Part shown: piece after piece, positions 32,342-40,631 of the stretch
Position numbering within the stretch: position 1 is the first letter of the stretch
Layout: each line of letters begins with the position of its first letter
From: an uncultured Dorea sp.
GTDB lineage: Bacteria > Bacillota > Clostridia > Lachnospirales > Lachnospiraceae
Reading direction: 5' to 3'
Length of the DNA: 42,499 bases
Assembly: GCA_910577685.1 (NCBI GenBank)
Contig: CAJTOH010000032.1
Location: 1 to 42,499 of the forward strand
Made by a program: the position numbers and the translations under genes
Notes under the pieces: model-generated
Databases searched by the model: none
What the model was told of the DNA's origin: nothing
Seen by the model: only the letters and a program-made list of their open reading frames with translations

Positions 32342-33139
32342 TTATGAATTCTCTACACGAAACTGTAGCTCCGTAATATGTTCTTCCACCCTCTCGGATA
32401 CATGAATATCCACCCATAGAATTTCATACACATCGCTCGCCATCCTATATCCCTCCTTTCCGGCATAATCCAGAAGTTTCGGCAGAAAATAATAATTCTG
32501 TTCACAGCCGCCGCAATAACTAAGGGTCAGGTAATCCCCTCCCGGGATCACGGTATCCCCTCCCTCGTCTATCATAAAAACACCGGAATATTCCCGGCAT
32601 CGGTTATTTCCGGCGCTTTCTTTGGGAATAATGGAACCGATCCGATTACTCCCTATAATATAAAGAGTCTCCGGGCTTTTGTTCAAAAGCCGCTTGATCA
32701 GTACGTCCATCTCTTCATCCTTCCGATATCCCTCGTCAATATAATGGCAGCGCCGATTCGGCAGACGGCGCAGCTCCACCTTTCCCATCTCTTTGTCACC
32801 GCACTCCTCCAGCATACGGACACGCTCCTGTACATTCTTCTGAAGTTCTCTTAATTTTTCCTGTTTTTCCCTGATCATACGTAATTCGGCTTCCAGAAGC
32901 ATCTTAGCGGTGTCTACCGTGTGCTCCTTAAGATAGACACCGATCTGCTCCATAGAGAACCCCAGCTCCCTTAGTTCCCGTATCACATTCAGACGCCAGA
33001 TATCCTCCGTGCGGTATAGGCGGTACTGATTCTCTCCCCGCTTGGGCTTCAAGATACCAAGCCTCTCATAATACCGGAGGGAGTCCGTACCGATATGGTA
33101 CATCCTCGAAATCTCACCGATCTTAAAATAATTTCCCAT
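32342..33139 (-). CDS. MerR-family regulator of the divergent MATE pump
   Basis: 265 residues from ATG 33139, after a GGGGAAG site. The N-terminal MerR domain (KIGEISRMYHIGTDSLRYYERLGIL, then RLYRTEDIWRLNVIRELRELGFSMEQIGVYL), a coiled linker (~85-120) and a C-terminal effector-binding part (GyrI-like, ~125-265) are visible, the BmrR layout for sensing organic drugs. Divergent from a MATE pump whose promoter has the 19-base spacer that MerR proteins untwist. Confidence 0.9.
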   Translation of the reverse strand: MGNYFKIGEISRMYHIGTDSLRYYERLGILKPKRGENQYRLYRTEDIWRLNVIRELRELGFSMEQIGVYLKEHTVDTAKMLLEAELRMIREKQEKLRELQKNVQERVRMLEECGDKEMGKVELRRLPNRRCHYIDEGYRKDEEMDVLIKRLLNKSPETLYIIGSNRIGSIIPKESAGNNRCREYSGVFMIDEGGDTVIPGGDYLTLSYCGGCEQNYYFLPKLLDYAGKEGYRMASDVYEILWVDIHVSERVEEHITELQFRVENS

Positions 33140-33254
33140 ATTCACTTCCCCTAATACATTCCGCAATTCCTTTCTCTTATTATAAATAAGTATCCTTCCA
33201 AACGCAATCCCCGTCCTTTCTATATATAAATTAACCCGATTTTACAAAACACTC

Positions 33255-33285
33255 TTGACCTTAGTATTATACTAAGGTTTAAAAT
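33255..33285 (+). promoter_or_regulatory. MerR-type promoter of the MATE gene
   Basis: TTGACC (33255-33260), a spacer of exactly 19 bases and TAAAAT (33280-33285). The spacer region is a near-perfect dyad: ACCTTAGTAT and ATACTAAGGT (33258-33278) are complementary around a single base. This is the classic MerR-activated architecture. Confidence 0.75.
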
Positions 33286-33321
33286 ATGTAAATCAACATT
33301 AAATTCCAGGAGGTTTTATCC

Positions 33322-34644
33322 ATGAAATTAGAAGGGAAGTCCCTGAAACATGATTTCTTTCGTTTTATTATCCCATCGCTGATCGCGCAGTGGGTCTTCG
33401 CGCTCTATACAATGATCGACGGCCTGTTTGTGGCAAGAGGAGTCTCGGAACTTGCATTGTCCGGCGTCAATATCGCCATGCCTTTCGTGACCTTCCTATT
33501 CTCCGTGGCCCTCATGTTTGCCGTCGGATCCTCCACTGTCATCGCTATCCTTTTGGGGGAAAAAGAAGAACAGAAGGCGAAAGAAGTATTTACCCAGAAT
33601 CTCGTCACCATAATCTTTGTATCGCTGCTGATTACCGCCGCCGTCCTATGGAAATCCGATGCAATAGCCACGTTCCTCGGCGCAACAGAGCTTACCGCAA
33701 AATACGTCAGAACCTATATTACCACCATCGCTTGTTTCAGTATTTTTTTCATCTGCTCCTACTCTCTGGAGGTGCTGATCAAGACAGACGGATATCCCAT
33801 GAAAGCTACCGTCATCGTCACAGCCGGAGCCGTTTTAAACTGTATTCTGGATTACGTCTTCGTTTTCATCCTTCACAAAGGAGTCTGGGGCGCGGCATTT
33901 GCCACAGGAATGTCGCAGTTAATTGTGGTTATACTATACCTGACGCATTTTTGCAGTAAAAAAACGCATATGAAACCGGTACGCTTCACCTTCTCCCTGT
34001 CTCTTGCATGGCGCACCGTGAAGATTGGGCTGTCCTCCGGAATCACGGAATTCTCCGCCGGGATCGTAATCTTCCTGTTCAACCATGCAATCCTGACGTA
34101 CCTGAACGAAGAATTTATCGTAAGCTATACTATCGTCACTTATGTCAGCACCATCATCGTCATGTCCATGGCGGGCATTGCTCAGGGAATACAGCCGTTA
34201 GTCAGTTACTATTACGGCAGGCGCATGCCCCGGAAGTATCATCTGCTTCTGAAATACGCCCTTTGCTTCGGCCTCGTTTTTTCGATTGCCGCCTTTATAA
34301 TATCCGGAATCATCGCAGAGCCTTTGGTCAACCTGTTTATATCGCCAAAGCTTTCGGACCTGCGCAGCGCATCCGTGGGAGTTTTTCGCACAGTCTCTTA
34401 CTCCTTCCTGCTCTGCGGCGTCAACATCATTGTCGGCGGTTTCTTTACGGCAATCGAATACCCGAAATCCGCTATGGCAATCTCCTTAGGCAGGGGCTTC
34501 CTCTTTGTCGCCTTCAGCCTTCGCCTCCTGACGGCGCTCTTCAAAGGAAACGGTATCTGGTGGGCTGCCGTACTGGCAGAAGGGCTTTGCCTGACGCTTA
34601 CGCTTGCGTTATTCCTATATTACGGCAGGCAGGCACGAATCTAA
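33322..34644 (+). CDS. MATE-family efflux transporter
   Basis: 440 residues, twelve predicted membrane helices in two halves. Seen: QWVFALYTMIDGLFVARGV...LSGVNIAMPF, typical of the first MATE half, and GIAQGIQPLVSYYYG at the start of the second half. It expels organic cations or drugs by ion antiport. AGGAGG lies 8 bases before ATG 33322. The divergent merR and promoter architecture suggest drug induction. Confidence 0.92.
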   Translation: MKLEGKSLKHDFFRFIIPSLIAQWVFALYTMIDGLFVARGVSELALSGVNIAMPFVTFLFSVALMFAVGSSTVIAILLGEKEEQKAKEVFTQNLVTIIFVSLLITAAVLWKSDAIATFLGATELTAKYVRTYITTIACFSIFFICSYSLEVLIKTDGYPMKATVIVTAGAVLNCILDYVFVFILHKGVWGAAFATGMSQLIVVILYLTHFCSKKTHMKPVRFTFSLSLAWRTVKIGLSSGITEFSAGIVIFLFNHAILTYLNEEFIVSYTIVTYVSTIIVMSMAGIAQGIQPLVSYYYGRRMPRKYHLLLKYALCFGLVFSIAAFIISGIIAEPLVNLFISPKLSDLRSASVGVFRTVSYSFLLCGVNIIVGGFFTAIEYPKSAMAISLGRGFLFVAFSLRLLTALFKGNGIWWAAVLAEGLCLTLTLALFLYYGRQARI

Positions 34645-34708
34645 TTGACATCTATTTTAAACTGCTATTATAATGAACATGTACACTCGGATTCTAACTT
34701 GCCGAGTG
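34645..34708 (+). promoter_or_regulatory. Promoter and leader hairpin of the FAD-protein gene
   Basis: TTGACA (34645-34650), an 18-base spacer and TATAAT (34669-34674), both hexamers perfect. It starts at the end of the MATE gene. CACTCGG (34684-34690) and CCGAGTG (34702-34708) form a 7-base stem just after the start point. Confidence 0.65.
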
Positions 34709-34750
34709 CGCACGCAAAAGGCGCTCTTATGAGCAAAGGAGGAATCTATT

Positions 34751-36121
34751 ATGAATTATGACGTAATTATAGTTGGAGCAGGTCCCGGCGGAATCTTCTC
34801 TGCATATGAATTGGCACAAAAGGACAAGCGCCTTAAAATCGCCGTTTTCGAGGCCGGAGTTCCCTTAAAAGACCGGCGCTGCCCGATTGACGGCAAAAAG
34901 GTAAAGTCCTGCATAAAATGCAAAACCTGTGCGATCATGAACGGCTTCGGGGGAGCAGGCGCTTTTTCTGACGGGAAATACAATATCACCAATGATTTCG
35001 GAGGAACACTCTATGAGTATATCGGTAAAGAGCAGGCGCTTGACCTGATGCGGTATGTGGACGATATCAACACCAGCCACGGCGGCGAAAATACCCGGAT
35101 GTATTCTACGGCGGGAACACAGTTTAAGAAGGTATGCCTCCAGAATAAGCTGAAACTTCTGGACGCGTCCGTCCGTCATCTGGGAACAGATATTAATTAT
35201 ATCGTTCTGGAACAATTATATGATGAACTGAAAGAAACCGTAGATTTTCATTTCAACACGCCGGTAGACCGTCTGGAATGTATCTCCGACGGATACCGCG
35301 TCCATTTCGGGGAACATTTCGCCGACTGCCGCAAATGCATCGTTTCGGTCGGCAGAAGCGGAAGCAAATGGATGGAGCATATCTGCAGGGAACTTGATAT
35401 TCCTACCAAATCCAACCGTGTGGATATCGGCGTCCGTGTAGAGCTTCCGGCCGTCATCTTCTCTCACCTGACCGACGAGCTTTATGAGAGTAAGATTGTC
35501 TACCGCACAGAAAAATTCGAGGATAATGTTCGTACCTTCTGTATGAATCCCTACGGTATCGTGGTAAATGAAAACACCAACGGCATCGTCACGGTAAACG
35601 GCCACAGCTATGAGGGCACGGAGCACCAGACGGAGAACACGAATTTTGCGCTGTTGGTTGCCAAACATTTCTCCGAACCGTTTAAGGACAGCAACGGATA
35701 CGGCGAGAGCATCGCGAGACTTTCTAATATGCTTGGCGGCGGCGTGATCCTGCAGCGGTTCGGCGATCTGGTCAGGGGAAGACGAAGCACTGCGGGGCGA
35801 ATCCGTGAAGGTCTGGTCACCCCTACCCTCGCAGCCACGTCCGGCGACCTGAGCCTGGTACTGCCTAAGAGAATCCTTGACGGTATTATAGAGATGATCT
35901 ATGCTCTGGATAAGATTGCACCGGGAACCGCTAATGACGATACCCTGCTCTACGGGGTGGAGGTAAAATTCTATAACATGGAAGTAGATCTTAACCAAAA
36001 TCTCGAAAGCAAATATCCCGGACTCTACATCATCGGAGATGGAAGCGGGGTCACCCATTCTCTCTCCCACGCTTCGGCAAGCGGGGTATACGTGGCAAGA
36101 CATATTACAGAAAATATCTAA
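34751..36121 (+). CDS. FAD-dependent oxidoreductase (COG2509-type)
   Basis: 456 residues. The N-terminal FAD-binding Rossmann motif VIIVGAGPGGIFSAYELA is followed by a Cys-rich segment (RRCPIDGKK, SCIKCKTC), then GFGGAGAFSDGKYN. Near the end IIGDGSGVTHSLSHASASGVYVA forms the second FAD contact. This is the pattern of the COG2509 'uncharacterised FAD-dependent dehydrogenase' family, present in many Firmicutes, with no assigned substrate. The Cys cluster could hold zinc or iron-sulphur. AAGGAGG precedes ATG 34751; strong own promoter; monocistronic. Confidence 0.88.
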   Translation: MNYDVIIVGAGPGGIFSAYELAQKDKRLKIAVFEAGVPLKDRRCPIDGKKVKSCIKCKTCAIMNGFGGAGAFSDGKYNITNDFGGTLYEYIGKEQALDLMRYVDDINTSHGGENTRMYSTAGTQFKKVCLQNKLKLLDASVRHLGTDINYIVLEQLYDELKETVDFHFNTPVDRLECISDGYRVHFGEHFADCRKCIVSVGRSGSKWMEHICRELDIPTKSNRVDIGVRVELPAVIFSHLTDELYESKIVYRTEKFEDNVRTFCMNPYGIVVNENTNGIVTVNGHSYEGTEHQTENTNFALLVAKHFSEPFKDSNGYGESIARLSNMLGGGVILQRFGDLVRGRRSTAGRIREGLVTPTLAATSGDLSLVLPKRILDGIIEMIYALDKIAPGTANDDTLLYGVEVKFYNMEVDLNQNLESKYPGLYIIGDGSGVTHSLSHASASGVYVARHITENI

Positions 36122-36128
36122 ATACTTT

Positions 36129-36227
36129 GGGGCTGTCGCATTAAGCATAAATTCTACAAGATATGGCATTTCCTAAAAACTACTTTCTGCCATATCCTGC
36201 AATCATTCTGCTTATTGCAACAGCCCC
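36129..36227. mobile_element. MITE-like 99-base inverted-repeat element
   Basis: GGGGCTGT (36129) and ACAGCCCC (to 36227) are the ends of two ~40-base arms. GATATGGCA pairs with TGCCATATC, and the intervening bases match with a few differences; the loop is ~19 bases. There is no coding capacity. It fills the gap between the convergent FAD-protein gene and the unknown gene pair and may end transcription in both directions. No clear target duplication is seen. Confidence 0.6.
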
Positions 36228-36240
36228 ATATTATTATTCC

Positions 36241-37092
36241 CTAATTAACTTTTACATCTATTATCTGCTGCGTAACCTCCGCCTTGCTCATCTGATAAGC
36301 AGCCCGCGCTTTGGCGCGCCTCACCTTCAGCGCCTCCGGCGTTGTCTCAGCCTCCATGCGGGTCATCTCCCTCTTAAGAACCCTTACGTCCTCCGCGGCC
36401 TTTTCCGCCTTTTCTTCCGCCGCCGGATTGTCTCCGTCAGATACGGCAGGATCTTCTTTCTCTGTCTGCCCGGACTTCTCTGCCGGATCCTCTATGCCAA
36501 GCTCCCTCTCCTCCGCTTCCTTAAGATCCTTCTCCGCTTTCAGGCGTTCTGCCTCTGTCGGAAGCTTCTCATACTCGCCGCTCTCCACGAATTCTTGGGT
36601 TGACGCCTGAAAAGCCTGATTCTTACGGTGTTCATGCATAACCAGCTCAAACTTCTTCTCCTCCGGTATTACCGGATTATTCATGATGCTGTTCACTGCA
36701 TTCAAAGAAGTAGCCGTATGCGCCATCTTCACACGCTCGACTTCCTCCTTCGTCTTGCACTTCTTAAGCTCGTTCTCATAATTCTTCTGTTCTGCCTCGA
36801 TAGACTTCACTCTCTGATATGCCTGAGGATCATGCTTCCTCAAATAATCCATCTCTTCTGCCGTTAATTTCTGTCCGCTGTTCAGCTTCAGGTCTATTTG
36901 TTTGGAAAGCTGGTCAGAACCGTCCGCTCTGGACTGCCGGATCTCCTCCGCCTGCCGTCTCGTCAGGTCATTGTCCAGCTTCATACTCCCATCCGCAGTA
37001 AAATCGCTAGTATCCTGCTTCTTCTGCCACTTCATCTGCATCTCCATATTCCTTGTATACACATTCAATGACTGCACTGTAAAAAAATTCAT
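36241..37092 (-). CDS. Unknown helical/coiled-coil protein (second of a sigma-D-linked pair)
   Basis: 283 residues, not recognised. It begins MNFFTVQSLNVYTRNMEMQM and has no signal peptide or membrane helix. Residues ~45-125 and ~185-275 are strongly helical and charged (e.g. EQKNYENELKKCKTKEEVER), with an acidic low-complexity linker (~195-230, rich in E, K, A, P). A single Cys. GGAGAGG precedes ATG 37092; it lies 32 bases after the other unknown gene and shares its promoter. The extended-helix character would fit a structural or chaperone-like partner, but nothing identifies a function. Confidence 0.7.
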   Translation of the reverse strand: MNFFTVQSLNVYTRNMEMQMKWQKKQDTSDFTADGSMKLDNDLTRRQAEEIRQSRADGSDQLSKQIDLKLNSGQKLTAEEMDYLRKHDPQAYQRVKSIEAEQKNYENELKKCKTKEEVERVKMAHTATSLNAVNSIMNNPVIPEEKKFELVMHEHRKNQAFQASTQEFVESGEYEKLPTEAERLKAEKDLKEAEERELGIEDPAEKSGQTEKEDPAVSDGDNPAAEEKAEKAAEDVRVLKREMTRMEAETTPEALKVRRAKARAAYQMSKAEVTQQIIDVKVN

Positions 37093-37124
37093 ACAGATAC
37101 CACCTCTCCTTCTAAAACCTAAAA

Positions 37125-37808
37125 CTATATCCTTGTATCAACAGACGCCCTTGCAAGCGTATTGTCCGTCTTCCTCAGGCAAGCCTCCACTGACTCACGC
37201 GTAATCCCATCCAAAGCGCCGTACTTCACAGGCCGTCCAATCTCCCAGCTTGGATCCGCCTCCCTTGCCGCTTCCAGAAACGCCTGCCTGTACGCCCTCT
37301 CGTACTGCTCCATGGTATACCCAGCCGCCAGACGGTCATTCTTCGTCACCTTTCGGTACATATTCTCATATACGTCTGACCGCTTCGTCCTGTCTCCGTT
37401 CAGGATGCCGTTCTCACGCAGGAATTCCTTCTTAGTCTGCTCAAACATCTCATCCTTGCTGCTCTCCGGAATAGAAATGATGCGCTTCCGGCTGCTTTCA
37501 TTGGCATCCGTCACCAACAAGCCCGCAAGCCCCGTAGTGGGATCGATAAAGTCTCCGTCCTCATCATAGCAACGCATCGAATTCTTGATAGCCTGAACAT
37601 TCGTGAACATAAAGCCGTTCCCATTCTCAGTCATCTCCTTCATTGCGGCTTTATACTGCTTACTGTTTGTATCAATGCCCGCCGCTTTTAGCTGCGCCTG
37701 CACGGAGCTGCTGTTGATCTGGGATAATCGGAAACTGCCGATGGGGTTGGATCCGGATATTCCGAAGGTCTGCTGTAATAAAAAGCTATAGTCTATAATC
37801 CTTGACAT
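37125..37808 (-). CDS. Unknown protein with N-terminal IDYSFLLQQ motif (first of a sigma-D-linked pair)
   Basis: 227 residues, not recognised with confidence. It begins MSRIIDYSFLLQQTFGISG and contains YKAAMKEMTENG, a Pro/Asp-rich central part with DEDGDFIDPTTG (a calcium-binding-like acidic loop: D-E-D-G-D-F-I-D) and a helical C-terminal half with two Tyr/Arg-rich segments (SDVYENMYRKVTKNDRLAAG, QYERAYRQAFLEAAREA). No signal peptide. GGAGGG lies before ATG 37808. A GCCGATAT box upstream suggests sigma-D control, so a motility or cell-separation context is possible. Confidence 0.7.
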   Translation of the reverse strand: MSRIIDYSFLLQQTFGISGSNPIGSFRLSQINSSSVQAQLKAAGIDTNSKQYKAAMKEMTENGNGFMFTNVQAIKNSMRCYDEDGDFIDPTTGLAGLLVTDANESSRKRIISIPESSKDEMFEQTKKEFLRENGILNGDRTKRSDVYENMYRKVTKNDRLAAGYTMEQYERAYRQAFLEAAREADPSWEIGRPVKYGALDGITRESVEACLRKTDNTLARASVDTRI

Positions 37809-37890
37809 CTAAAGAAACCCTCCTCTCAGATATACCTGATCTTTTATTATCAAATGTCTGCGTCTTCTTTTTCATTTTATATATATTTTT

Positions 37891-37917
37891 ATATCGGCAA
37901 AAATACGGGAAAACTTA
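37891..37917 (-). promoter_or_regulatory. Sigma-D (sigma-28) type promoter of the unknown pair
   Basis: On the minus strand TTAAGTTT..., i.e. TAAG (37914-37917), 15 bases, then GCCGATAT (37891-37898). The B. subtilis sigma-D consensus is TAAA-N15-GCCGATAT, so the -10 matches at all eight positions and the -35 at three of four. It lies ~83 bases upstream of ATG 37808. Confidence 0.5.
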
Positions 37918-37923
37918 ACCAAC

Positions 37924-37985
37924 GCGACATAATCAAAAAAACTGCGGGCCATATCCCGGCTCCGCAGCTTTTTTGATTATGTCGC
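37924..37985 (-). terminator. Strong hairpin terminator after the ZIP gene
   Basis: GCGACATAATCAAAAAA plus CTGCGG and its complement form a ~24-base stem with one mismatch (37924-37947 with 37962-37985). The T-run is inside the stem on the strand read. It starts directly at the ZIP stop codon. Confidence 0.75.
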
Positions 37986-37986
37986 C

Positions 37987-38754
37987 CTATCCCAGCGCCA
38001 CGTCTAAAATCATCATCACCAAAAACCCAACGATAAACCCAAGGGTTCCCGACTTCTCATCCTCCTCGTTACACGCCTCAGGAATCAATTCCTGAACGAC
38101 TACGTAGATCATCGCTCCCGCCGCAAGCGATAAAAACCACGGCATCCCCGTGCGCACCGCCCCTGCAAGGGCCGCCGAAGCCACGCCGAAGACCGGCTCC
38201 ACCGCCGCCGACATACTTCCGATTAAAAATGCCTTCTTCTTACTGAACCCATTCTGAACCAACGGAAGCGCAACCGCCGTTCCCTCCGGGAAATTCTGAA
38301 TCGCAATTCCAACCGCTAACGCAATCGCCCCTGAAAGCAGCGCCGATTCATTAGGATACTGCGCCGCCAGCGCGAACGCAAGGCCGATCGCCATCCCTTC
38401 CGGGATATTATGTGCCGTAATCGCCATTACCAGCATGGCGGTATTTTTCCGGACCCGAAGATTCTCCCATCTTCCGATCAGATAATCTGCAAGCAAAAGC
38501 AATATTACGCCCAACAGGAAACCGCCGGTAATGACCAGCCAGCTTACCTGCCCGTTCTCTTCCGCAAATTCAATTCCCGGAAGCAGCAGGGACCACACGG
38601 AGGCAGCGACCATCACACCTCCGGCAAATCCCAGAAACCCTCTCTGTATCCTGCCTCCCGCATCTTTCTTCACGAAGAATACGCCTGCCGCCCCAAGCGT
38701 TGTCACTGAAAATGTAAGTAGTGTCCCAAAGAACGTCCATAAGATTCCATTCAT
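37987..38754 (-). CDS. ZIP-family metal transporter
   Basis: About 255 residues, eight membrane helices, from ATG 38754 (GAGGTG 6 bases before; a GTG at 38763 overlaps that site). The metal-binding signatures are clear: AITAHNIPEGMAIGLA (helix 4) and IQNFPEGTAVALP (helix 5), then VQELIPEA. It carries Zn, Fe or Mn into or out of the cytosol. It follows the ABC pair by 35 bases on the same strand. Confidence 0.92.
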   Translation of the reverse strand: MNGILWTFFGTLLTFSVTTLGAAGVFFVKKDAGGRIQRGFLGFAGGVMVAASVWSLLLPGIEFAEENGQVSWLVITGGFLLGVILLLLADYLIGRWENLRVRKNTAMLVMAITAHNIPEGMAIGLAFALAAQYPNESALLSGAIALAVGIAIQNFPEGTAVALPLVQNGFSKKKAFLIGSMSAAVEPVFGVASAALAGAVRTGMPWFLSLAAGAMIYVVVQELIPEACNEEDEKSGTLGFIVGFLVMMILDVALG

Positions 38755-38789
38755 ATTTTTCACCTCAACTACAATATACGGTGAAAATA

Positions 38790-40628
38790 TTAAATGGTTC
38801 CTCCTGCAAATACCTTCATGGAAGCCTCTTCCTCAAACTGTTTGGAATACAGATCATAATAATATCCCTTTTCCTTAAGCAGCTCCTTATGAGTCCCCTG
38901 TTCGATGATCTTTCCGTCCTTCACCACAAGAATCAGGTCGGCCTGCCGAATGGTCGAAAGCCGGTGCGCGATAATAAACGAAGTGTGTCCCTGAAGGAGC
39001 CGCCCCGTCGCCTGCTGGATCAACTGCTCCGTATGGGTGTCAATAGAAGACGTCGCCTCGTCCAATACAAAAATAGCGGGATCCGCCAGAATCGCCCGGG
39101 CAAATGAGATCAACTGTTTCTCCCCGGTAGAGAGCCTTCCGCCGCTCTCCCCTACGTCGCTGTCGTATCCTTTCTCCAGCTTCATCACAACCTCGTCTGC
39201 CGACACATTCTGCGCAGCCGACTCGATCTCCGCATCCGTTGCGTCCAGACGACCATATCGGATATTCTCGCGCACCGTACCGGAGAACAGGTGGGGATTC
39301 TGAAGCACATACCCGATCTGGCTGTGCAGCCATAGCTGGGAACGCTCCCTGTAATCCACACCGTCGATCAGGATACGGCCGCCGGTCGGTTCAAAGAAAC
39401 GCCCCACCAGATTCACAAGTGTCGACTTGCCCGCCCCCGTCTCGCCGACGATCGCCACATTCTTTCCCGCAGGCACATGGAGATTAAAATGCTCCAACAC
39501 ATATTCTTTTCCGTCCGGATACCGGAAGGAAACGTCTTCGAACACGATATCTCCCTCTATTTTCTCCCAATTCTCCTTTTTCGGATGGAATGAATCGCCG
39601 TATTTTTGTAAAACCTCTTCCCTGTCCACTACATTGGGTTCCTGCTCCAAAAGATCCATCACACGCTCGATATTCGCCTGACAGGATATGAGTTCAGCCA
39701 GAAGCCTTGCAAGCTGCTGAATCGGCTCGAATATAATGACCGCGTAAGAGATAAACACCGACAGCGTCCCAAGCCTCATAAGATCTTCCTTTACCATATA
39801 CCCGCCCCGGGCCAGAACAACGGCCGCAGCCACGGAACTGAACAGCAGAATCATCGGAATATAGATCGCGTTCAGCTTGGCCGAATGGGTGGCCGCCCTG
39901 TGCATATTTGACGTTCTCTCATAAAACGCTTTCTCATTGTCCCGTTCGATGACCATACTCTTCGAGGTCTTTACCCCGGTGATCCCTTCATTGTACGCGC
40001 TGGTGATCTGGGAATTAATTTTCCTGACCTTCCGGTTCCAATGGAGGATCTTGTTCTGAAAATATACCGTCAGCACAGCGATGCAAGGCACAATGAGCAA
40101 GATAATCAATGCCAGTCTTACATTCAGCATGAACATGATCCCGAATACGCTGACCACATAGAGCAATCCCCAGAACATGTCCACCAGCCCCCATGCGATC
40201 ATCGAAGCAATTCGCAGAGTATCGCTCATAACCCTGGCATGTATATATCCTACCGGAGTCGTATTATAATAGGAAAATGACAGGGTCTGCAAATGTTCAA
40301 ACTGCGCCCATTTCAAATCCTTTCCCACGTTCATCTCTATGGTTGTCGCCGCCCGGACGGAAAAATATACGCACAGCGTCTGGATTACGATCACGGCTGC
40401 ATAAGCAGCCGCAAACCGTCCAATCCCTGCGAGGCTTTCCACAGTAATAAAATGGTCTATCGCATAACTCTGGAACAGCGGCACCACCACGTCAATCCCT
40501 GCCAAAAAAATATTAAACCCGAACGAAACCGCAAAAAACTTCTTGTAAGGTTTAAAAAACGGCAGCATTTTCCCCCAAACCTTGAAACTGAACGGTTTAT
40601 TATATTCTTGTTCTTCATACGCCGCCAT
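38790..40628 (-). CDS. ABC exporter subunit B (canonical ATP site)
   Basis: 612 residues: six membrane helices (~35-320) and an ATP-binding domain with Walker A GETGAGKSTLVN, signature RLSTGEKQLISFARA (not LSGGQ) and Walker B FVLDEATSSIDTHTEQ retaining the Glu. GGAGG before ATG 40628, three bases after the partner gene. It forms a heterodimer with the upstream subunit, in YheH/LmrD fashion. Substrate unknown; drug or lipid export is likely. Confidence 0.92.
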   Translation of the reverse strand: MAAYEEQEYNKPFSFKVWGKMLPFFKPYKKFFAVSFGFNIFLAGIDVVVPLFQSYAIDHFITVESLAGIGRFAAAYAAVIVIQTLCVYFSVRAATTIEMNVGKDLKWAQFEHLQTLSFSYYNTTPVGYIHARVMSDTLRIASMIAWGLVDMFWGLLYVVSVFGIMFMLNVRLALIILLIVPCIAVLTVYFQNKILHWNRKVRKINSQITSAYNEGITGVKTSKSMVIERDNEKAFYERTSNMHRAATHSAKLNAIYIPMILLFSSVAAAVVLARGGYMVKEDLMRLGTLSVFISYAVIIFEPIQQLARLLAELISCQANIERVMDLLEQEPNVVDREEVLQKYGDSFHPKKENWEKIEGDIVFEDVSFRYPDGKEYVLEHFNLHVPAGKNVAIVGETGAGKSTLVNLVGRFFEPTGGRILIDGVDYRERSQLWLHSQIGYVLQNPHLFSGTVRENIRYGRLDATDAEIESAAQNVSADEVVMKLEKGYDSDVGESGGRLSTGEKQLISFARAILADPAIFVLDEATSSIDTHTEQLIQQATGRLLQGHTSFIIAHRLSTIRQADLILVVKDGKIIEQGTHKELLKEKGYYYDLYSKQFEEEASMKVFAGGTI

Positions 40629-40631
40629 TTC

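Noticed and set aside
35216..36169. 317-codon minus-strand open frame opposite the FAD protein
   Set aside because: A shadow of an evident oxidoreductase; no motifs, and it would run through the MITE-like element.
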